5,031 nucleotides of DNA from Bacteroidales bacterium. GTDB lineage: Bacteria; Bacteroidota; Bacteroidia; Bacteroidales; F082. The stretch spans positions 1 to 5,031 of the forward strand of contig JAEEII010000145.1 in assembly GCA_016281295.1 (NCBI GenBank), read 5' to 3'. The stretch's first letter is position 1, and every line of letters begins with the position of its first letter. The notes beneath the pieces are model-generated. The model saw only the letters and a list, made by a program, of their open reading frames with translations, was not told the origin of the DNA and did not search any database. A program made the position numbers and the translations under genes. Below are positions 1 to 5,031 of the stretch, piece after piece.

Positions 1-1820
1 CGCTCAGGTTTCAGACATTCATCGATGCAGCGATAGATGGTGTTGATTTCGGTTTTCATCGAAGAGAAACCGAAATCAGTGCGTTTGGATGATTCGCCTG
101 CAGCGTCGATGGCCGTGCTGCGAATAACAAGCAACTGGGTATCGGCTGGGATATTGGCGGCATCAAAAGTGTCGGAGGTCATATCATAGACTTTGGCCTG
201 GGTGGCTTGTTCGATGTATGCAATACGCTCTGAAGGTATGGCGATGAGCTTATCATCAAGGAATGCTTGTAGCTTTCCCTCGACTGGCTTCAGTGTCATC
301 TTTTCCGCATTGGGCAAGAGTGCGGCCATGCCAAAGCGTGTGACAGGTGGCAAAGCGCAAAGCGAGGGAACGCAAGAGACCTCGAAATAAGGGCTGGCTT
401 TTTCGGCCATTTCCATGCCTATCTCGAAGCGGAACGCATCGGCCATAACAAGCACCACTTTCTTGCCTTGGGCAAGCAATGGAGCGATATGGGTGCTGAA
501 TGCGTTGGTGTTGCGCTGGATGCCAATTTCACCTTGCAACCCTTCGCTGGCCACCGTTTGTTGGTATTGCTGCACTTCGGTTTCGGTAAAAGAGCGATAG
601 GCATCTACAACGGCTTTTGAAAGGTCGTTGATATAGGGCGATACATGGCTGATGTCCTGCTCGATGGTCATGTAGTGACGGAAAGCATTGTCGGCCTTAT
701 AGCCCGTGGAGGCATACCATTGAGCGATGTCCTTAAATGAGGCATCAGCGGGTATGCTCTTTGAAGCATAGATGACCGCAAACAACTGGCAAGCATGGTC
801 GGCGAGGTTCCAAAACTGGCGCACACTGTCGTCAGTTCCGTACCAGATGCTTTGCTTGTTCTTGGTCACCATTGCTGCAGCTTGTTCGTACTGGCCACTG
901 CTGACAGCTTGGTTGAAACAGGTATATTCAACCTTGTTCTCGAAAGCGAAGGTGACCACGGCACCAAGGTTGGTTGCTTTAGCAAAGCTATCGGCAAGGT
1001 GCAATTTCTCCGATATGCGATTGGCTTGGCATACATAGTCCTCACGCATATCCATGTGGTTGCGGATGCTGTTGCAGAGGTCGAAGATGGTTTCCTTATT
1101 CTCAGGCAAAGCCATAGGAATAGAGGCCATTGTATCGGGCAATTTGGTGGGCAAGTCAAGGACAAATTCGCTGAAAAGCAGGTATTGCCAAAGGTTTTCC
1201 TGCACTGAGGCCAGCGAATTGCCATCCGCATTGAGGCCGGGATAATGGTTCTCTGCCAACTGCTTCCATTCCTGCATCCACGACAAATCGGCGACTGATT
1301 CAAGGCGCAACAAACCAAGGGTCATTTCCTTTGGGCTCTTGCCATGGGTAAGGTTTTCGAGCACGGGATAGCTTGCGCCACCTTGCAAGGCATTGATGGA
1401 ATTAAATTTGAGGTTGCCTTCGGCTTGCAGCTTGTCAATCTCAGCAGTCTTGTTTGGCAGGAAGCGTTTGCTAATCATCAGCAAATCGTCGTTGGGACCA
1501 AAGGGGAAACACTCGCCGATTTGCGACAAGGCATAAAAAGGATCATCACTCTTCTCGCCTTCGGTGGCTGGAATGTGTTTGGAGCGGTAGATAAGCATAC
1601 GCGCCTCGCGGTCTATCCCCAGCTTATTGAGATAGCAATCAAAGGCTTGCTCATAGGCGGCAAACGGGGTTTTGGTGGTGTTGATAACCGTGATGCCTTT
1701 GTTTTCGGCAAGTGGCAACAACGAAGTGTATTTGCCTTCGGGGTCGTAAACGGTGAGGACAGGATGCTTGTCGCTCATCCGAGAAATCCAGCTATCGATG
1801 ATAAAACCTTGTATATCCAT
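1..1820 (-). CDS. pglZ: BREX phosphatase-superfamily protein PglZ (3' end outside window)
   Basis: PglZ belongs to the alkaline phosphatase superfamily and is a core BREX component needed for phage exclusion; its exact substrate is unsettled. I translated the reverse strand by hand: 606 codons from ATG at 1820 to the left edge without a stop. The N-terminal part has PVLTVYDPEGKY at about 19-30, the opening motif seen in BREX PglZ proteins. A long, mostly helical middle region follows, including LLFSEFVLDLP. The PglZ domain begins near residue 450 with VLVMADAFRFE, in which DAFRFE (461-466) matches the family D-A-L-R-Y-E motif and Asp461 is the probable metal ligand. PPVTRFGMAALLP is at 491-503 and IDAAGE at 571-576. 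Full-length proteins are usually about 800-900 residues, so roughly a quarter to a third is missing. The ATG at 1820 is preferred over Met15 (1778) because it sits 12 bases after the pglX stop and keeps the segment before YDPEG at the usual length. Confidence 0.92.
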   Translation of the reverse strand, partial: MDIQGFIIDSWISRMSDKHPVLTVYDPEGKYTSLLPLAENKGITVINTTKTPFAAYEQAFDCYLNKLGIDREARMLIYRSKHIPATEGEKSDDPFYALSQIGECFPFGPNDDLLMISKRFLPNKTAEIDKLQAEGNLKFNSINALQGGASYPVLENLTHGKSPKEMTLGLLRLESVADLSWMQEWKQLAENHYPGLNADGNSLASVQENLWQYLLFSEFVLDLPTKLPDTMASIPMALPENKETIFDLCNSIRNHMDMREDYVCQANRISEKLHLADSFAKATNLGAVVTFAFENKVEYTCFNQAVSSGQYEQAAAMVTKNKQSIWYGTDDSVRQFWNLADHACQLFAVIYASKSIPADASFKDIAQWYASTGYKADNAFRHYMTIEQDISHVSPYINDLSKAVVDAYRSFTETEVQQYQQTVASEGLQGEIGIQRNTNAFSTHIAPLLAQGKKVVLVMADAFRFEIGMEMAEKASPYFEVSCVPSLCALPPVTRFGMAALLPNAEKMTLKPVEGKLQAFLDDKLIAIPSERIAYIEQATQAKVYDMTSDTFDAANIPADTQLLVIRSTAIDAAGESSKRTDFGFSSMKTEINTIYRCIDECLKPE

Positions 1821-1832
1821 GATTCGTTTTGT
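1821..1832 (-). promoter_or_regulatory. pglX-pglZ junction without Shine-Dalgarno
   Basis: The 12 bases between the pglX TAA and the pglZ ATG read ACAAAACGAATC on the coding strand. They contain no GGAGG-like sequence and no room for a promoter or terminator, so pglZ is probably translated from the pglX transcript. An A-rich leader without a Shine-Dalgarno is typical of Bacteroidota, where initiation relies on unstructured A-rich DNA upstream of the start. This is the main, though weak, taxonomic clue in the window. Confidence 0.6.
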
Positions 1833-4800
1833 TTATTCGTCAATATCAAGCTCGGCTTGGGTTGTGTTGGTGCGGCGACGCGTAGCCCTTTCGCGAGGAC
1901 GGTTTTCGCATAGTTCTTCGAGGCCATGAGTGAGTGCCATACACCAGTCGCGACGCGCCTTTTCGCGGATGCGTGACGGGAACATGGCGTAAGCCAAATG
2001 GCTCCAGTCGTACTCGCCCCGCTGCAGCTCGGCAAGATTGTCGCGGCATTCGTTTTGCCATTGACGGTGACGGAACAAGGCGACAAGCGGAGCCGCAGTG
2101 ACTGGCACACCGTCGTCGTGGTTGGGTTTGTAGTTGGTGTTGATGCGGCGCAGCTCTTCAGTGAGGCCTTCGTTTTCCTGCTGGAGCAACAACCAATGGT
2201 TGGCTTCGGCCTTATCGTTGGCAGCTTGTGCCTTGGTAAGGTTGTTGCGGATGATGGTTGCTTCGCTTTCGAGCTTCAGGATGAGCGAAGGCAGGGTGTT
2301 TTGGTTGAGCTTGGGATAGTATATCCAATAAGTGATTTCGCCTTGTGGCGAAGAGACTGGCCAATAGATGGGAGCCTTGCGGCGGCTCTTGGTGTAGCGA
2401 CGGAAGTGGTAATCGAAGAAGCCCATAGGCTCATCGAAGTATTGCTGAAGGCTATCATAACCGATGAGCCTGCAAAGCTCGAACTCCACATCATCGGCGA
2501 TGGTTGGCCAGATGGCGTGGATGACATCGCGGACGCGTTTGGCGAGGCAAAGCGGACTTTGATCATCGTTGGAGAGGATGCCGTCATCAGGGATGTTGAC
2601 GGGATAGTTGGCAGGGGCATTGCCCAGACTGACCACTGGCATGAACGGCAGTGCATCGAACACATCGCCGAAAGGCGGGATGGTGTCGGGATGCTGAGCG
2701 AAGCGAACATCCCAGCGGCCGAAGGCCATGCCAACCAGCTCTTGGATGATTTCCTGAGCGATTACTTGACGGTCGATGACATTTTGCTGCGTGGCTCCAT
2801 CGATGGAAATCAGCTCTTCGTAGGGGCGGCGGTTCTTATAGTCGTTAAGGGTTTGGCGGAAATCGCTGTCTTTCTCAATGTTGGCCAAATCCATCCAAAG
2901 GTCATCGTTTTGCTTGACCAGCTCTAAATAGGTGTCGTTATCATTGCTCAACTGTTGCTGCATGACATTGATGGCATCGGCAATGGTGGTGGTGATGTTC
3001 AACTGCCCTATCAGTCCATGATATTCCAAATTGGTTTCATCAAGGCTGAACCAAAAGCGTTTTATGGCGATTATTTTGTTTGATAACTTTTCAATGTATT
3101 CTTGCTGTTTTTCAAATTCAGGCATTGGTAATATATTCACATATCCATTACCCTTATGTTGTGCACAATACAGGTTTATCGTGTATTGAGAAAGAATTGA
3201 ATTAAGATACGATAAAGAGGAAAACGCTTTACTAGAGGAAATGTTAGGAATTGCAAGTCCTTCTGCTGTAAACATAAATCCTTTTTTCAGTACATGAGCA
3301 TCTAAAATCTCTCCCCTCTTACCAAAACCTGTTTTGCCAGTCATTTGTAGATGTAGACTTCTAATATTACAACTACTATCAGCTCTAATAATGTTTTCGT
3401 CCCATCTTACAACATCGTGATATGTATGGTAGAACATTGAAAAACTTCCACCATTATACATTAAACGAAAATGAGAATTGTTTTCAATTTCGTAGAAAAC
3501 CTTTGGGTATTTTGTAGCAGCAAAGTCATTTCCTTTTTTTGCTTCCATACCCCTTTTTTCTAGAGTTTTATTTTGGAACAATTCCAAAATGTTGTGGTCA
3601 AAATAATAACCAATAATTGCATTTGGCAGATTTTCAAATTCAATGGATTTACTTAAAAAAGTCCATTGGGTTTGTTCTCCTTCTTTGAGGCGATTTATCA
3701 TCGCCTGAATCTGCAAATGTTTTTCTTCAGGATTAACATCTTTAACATCAAAGAAAACTCCAGATACATCAGAGCTGCCTTTGCGAAGCACCATGGTAGA
3801 GGTTTCAACACTGGCATCCAGCACTCCCCAACCAGTATCAGCACAATGAGTAATGAAGCCACAAAGGTTTTGCTTACGGAAGTTTTCGTAAGAAGACTTG
3901 ATCATCACGGTGCGGTCGAAGATAGCACCCAGACGGCCTTCATCGGTGAGGAGCTGTTGCATACGGATGAAGAAGGCACAGACCAGGTTGCGGCACCAGT
4001 TGGAATAGTTGGTATCAAGATAGGTGGAGGTGTTCACTGAGCCTTCGCCAAAAGGCGGATTCATAAGGATGACATCATAGCGCTGTTGGCACAGCTCAAT
4101 GAACGCAAAGCCACGGATGGCATCGTCGGTGAAAAGCACATTTTCATAGCCTTCTTCTTCGCTAAGCTGTTGCGAAAGCGAGCGGAGGGCGTTCTGCAGG
4201 TTATCCGTGACCTGAGCAAAGAATTGCGCCTTTGCCTCGCGGCTTGAAAGCTTGGCCGCCTGAAGCGCTTGCGCTTCGTCGGCCTCGGCGTTGGCCGCAA
4301 ACATGCTGAGTTGGGAGCCTCGGTTGACTTTGCTCCAGTTGCTGCGCAGATCCTCAATTTCGCTTTCAATCTCCTTTTCCATTCGGATGAGGAGACCAGC
4401 TTCGCCCACATAGAGCATCTTATCCCAGACCTTACGGACCAAACGCTGCATGGGCTTGTCGAGACCTTGCATGAGGGCTGAGAGCATACGCTTGTTGCCC
4501 GGCATGGCCTCGGCAAGGATGAGGTTGGAACGACGGATGAGCGGACGGTTTTCGGAAGCAATGCCCATTTCGCTATAAGAACGCTGCGCACGAAGCCAAA
4601 GGCTGAGTGCAGCCATCTGCAGGGCGCGAGGGTCAATCTCGCAACCGTAAAGGTTGTGTTCGAGGATAAGACCAGGAATGAGGTGACGGAATGATTCGCG
4701 CGTCTCGGTGTAGCGGAAATCGTGCAACAGCGAGGGTTGGTTGTCCCAAGCATCGAGATAGATGTATTCCATGACTTCGTAGGCATAGATTCCGAAGTGC

Positions 4801-5031
4801 ATGGAGCCGCAAGTTGGGTCGAGGATGCGGATTTCGGTAGGCTCTTTGAGTGGCACCGAAGGCAGCTCCTCATCGGGACGGCACACCATGTATTGACAGA
4901 TGTCGCCGATATGGCTTTGGCCATTGGTCATTTCGTACCAATAACGGCCAAGGGCGTTGTCGGTCAAGAAACGGACGATGTATTCGGGCGTAAAGAACTG
5001 GTTGCGAATGGCCATTTCACGGCTATTGCGC
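1833..5031 (-). CDS. pglX: BREX adenine-specific DNA methyltransferase PglX (5' end outside window)
   Basis: PglX is the N6-adenine DNA methyltransferase of BREX phage defence; it uses S-adenosylmethionine to mark host DNA. Residues are numbered from the Met at 5015. The SAM-pocket segment NQFFTP is at 5-10. Motif I, DPTCGSMHFG, is at 66-75, followed by GCEIDPRA at 124-131. A helical, charged segment lies at about 205-290. The catalytic motif NPPFG is at 319-323 (4047-4061). GWGVLD is at 395-400, and a target-recognition region follows at about 415-660. The C-terminal part carries GRWDVRFA, then YTKSRRKAPIYWP and YDWSHLAYAMFP, which I recognise as PglX signatures. The motif I, motif IV, recognition-domain order fits a gamma-class, Type IIG-like enzyme. 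The Met at 5015 is probably internal: the frame stays open to the window edge (RNSRE precedes it), and family members are usually about 1,150-1,250 residues, so perhaps 100-200 residues are missing. The frame is intact down to TAA at 1833-1835. Identification is firm; BREX subtype is not determined. Confidence 0.95.
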   Translation of the reverse strand, partial: RNSREMAIRNQFFTPEYIVRFLTDNALGRYWYEMTNGQSHIGDICQYMVCRPDEELPSVPLKEPTEIRILDPTCGSMHFGIYAYEVMEYIYLDAWDNQPSLLHDFRYTETRESFRHLIPGLILEHNLYGCEIDPRALQMAALSLWLRAQRSYSEMGIASENRPLIRRSNLILAEAMPGNKRMLSALMQGLDKPMQRLVRKVWDKMLYVGEAGLLIRMEKEIESEIEDLRSNWSKVNRGSQLSMFAANAEADEAQALQAAKLSSREAKAQFFAQVTDNLQNALRSLSQQLSEEEGYENVLFTDDAIRGFAFIELCQQRYDVILMNPPFGEGSVNTSTYLDTNYSNWCRNLVCAFFIRMQQLLTDEGRLGAIFDRTVMIKSSYENFRKQNLCGFITHCADTGWGVLDASVETSTMVLRKGSSDVSGVFFDVKDVNPEEKHLQIQAMINRLKEGEQTQWTFLSKSIEFENLPNAIIGYYFDHNILELFQNKTLEKRGMEAKKGNDFAATKYPKVFYEIENNSHFRLMYNGGSFSMFYHTYHDVVRWDENIIRADSSCNIRSLHLQMTGKTGFGKRGEILDAHVLKKGFMFTAEGLAIPNISSSKAFSSLSYLNSILSQYTINLYCAQHKGNGYVNILPMPEFEKQQEYIEKLSNKIIAIKRFWFSLDETNLEYHGLIGQLNITTTIADAINVMQQQLSNDNDTYLELVKQNDDLWMDLANIEKDSDFRQTLNDYKNRRPYEELISIDGATQQNVIDRQVIAQEIIQELVGMAFGRWDVRFAQHPDTIPPFGDVFDALPFMPVVSLGNAPANYPVNIPDDGILSNDDQSPLCLAKRVRDVIHAIWPTIADDVEFELCRLIGYDSLQQYFDEPMGFFDYHFRRYTKSRRKAPIYWPVSSPQGEITYWIYYPKLNQNTLPSLILKLESEATIIRNNLTKAQAANDKAEANHWLLLQQENEGLTEELRRINTNYKPNHDDGVPVTAAPLVALFRHRQWQNECRDNLAELQRGEYDWSHLAYAMFPSRIREKARRDWCMALTHGLEELCENRPRERATRRRTNTTQAELDIDE
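3040..3780 (-). other. AT-rich segment encoding the PglX target-recognition region
   Basis: Hand count of 3061-3660 gives 188 G+C in 600 bases (31%). Sample 60-base lines outside it are 60% (2581), 48% (2941), 58% (3901) and 63% (4261). The right-hand transition is stepped: line 3781 is 52%, line 3841 falls to 40%, then 58%. The segment covers about residues 415-660, directly after the methyltransferase core, where Type IIG-like enzymes carry their DNA-recognition domain. Codon choice shifts too: AGA arginine and CTA leucine codons appear (for example in NIRSLHL), whereas flanking arginines are mostly CGN. The reading frame is continuous across both edges. I interpret this as a recognition domain acquired separately from the rest of the gene. 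Edges are approximate to within tens of bases. Confidence 0.7.

Noticed and set aside
866..1318. A 150-codon minus-strand open frame inside pglZ
   Set aside because: The pglZ frame, which I translated in full, covers the same bases and carries the conserved family sequence.
1344..1913. A 189-codon open frame on the plus strand across the pglX-pglZ junction
   Set aside because: It is antisense to the N-terminal part of pglZ and the end of pglX; no recognisable motif or translation signal.
1998..2927. A 309-codon open frame on the plus strand, antisense to the 3' part of pglX
   Set aside because: It lies wholly opposite conserved PglX sequence, its product resembles no family I know, and it is explained by codon bias in GC-rich coding DNA leaving the opposite strand open.
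3534..3540. A run of seven T (A7 on the coding strand) in pglX, with runs of six at 3554, 3282 and 3655, as possible phase-variation tracts
   Set aside because: Runs of this length are expected by chance in a 31% GC segment, and the frame is intact across all of them. Longer tracts, usually of G or C, are normally needed for frequent slippage.
4061..4924. A 287-codon minus-strand open frame inside pglX
   Set aside because: It is an alternate frame of the methyltransferase core; its Ser/Arg/Cys-rich product is typical of an out-of-frame reading.
5013..5015. The ATG at 5015 as the true pglX start
   Set aside because: The frame is open to the window edge, and NQFFTP follows within five residues, whereas PglX homologues have a sizeable N-terminal region before this motif. 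It is most likely an internal methionine.

Overview
The window lies inside a defence operon and is almost entirely coding on the minus strand. Two large genes run right to left. The first is pglX (1833-5031), a BREX-type adenine-specific DNA methyltransferase whose N-terminus lies beyond the right edge. The second is pglZ (1-1820), a BREX alkaline-phosphatase-superfamily protein whose C-terminus lies beyond the left edge. Only 12 bases (1821-1832) separate the pglX stop from the pglZ start, so the two are probably co-transcribed. There is no other intergenic DNA. I see no tRNA, rRNA, CRISPR array, insertion sequence, or convincing promoter or terminator.

The pglX then pglZ order is the core of BREX (bacteriophage exclusion). 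In the published classification these genes are adjacent in types 1, 5 and 6. Types 2, 3 and 4 have a different gene between them or lack pglX. The genes that would fix the type (brxA, brxB, brxC upstream; brxL, or brxD/brxH helicase genes, downstream) would lie outside the window. In a working system PglX methylates a non-palindromic site to mark self DNA. PglZ is required together with the other Brx proteins to block phage replication.

The least ordinary feature is compositional. The methyltransferase core and the C-terminal part of pglX are about 50-63% GC in the lines counted. A central segment of roughly 700 bases (about 3040-3780), matching the expected target-recognition region, falls to about 31% GC (hand count over 3061-3660). 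This suggests that the specificity domain was exchanged on its own, as happens in Type I and Type IIG/IIL restriction enzymes.

Organism: probably a member of the Bacteroidota (for example Bacteroidales). The pglZ start has no Shine-Dalgarno sequence and is preceded by an A-rich spacer, and overall GC is intermediate. This is an inference from weak signals. BREX is a described system; I see no evidence here of a wholly new one.
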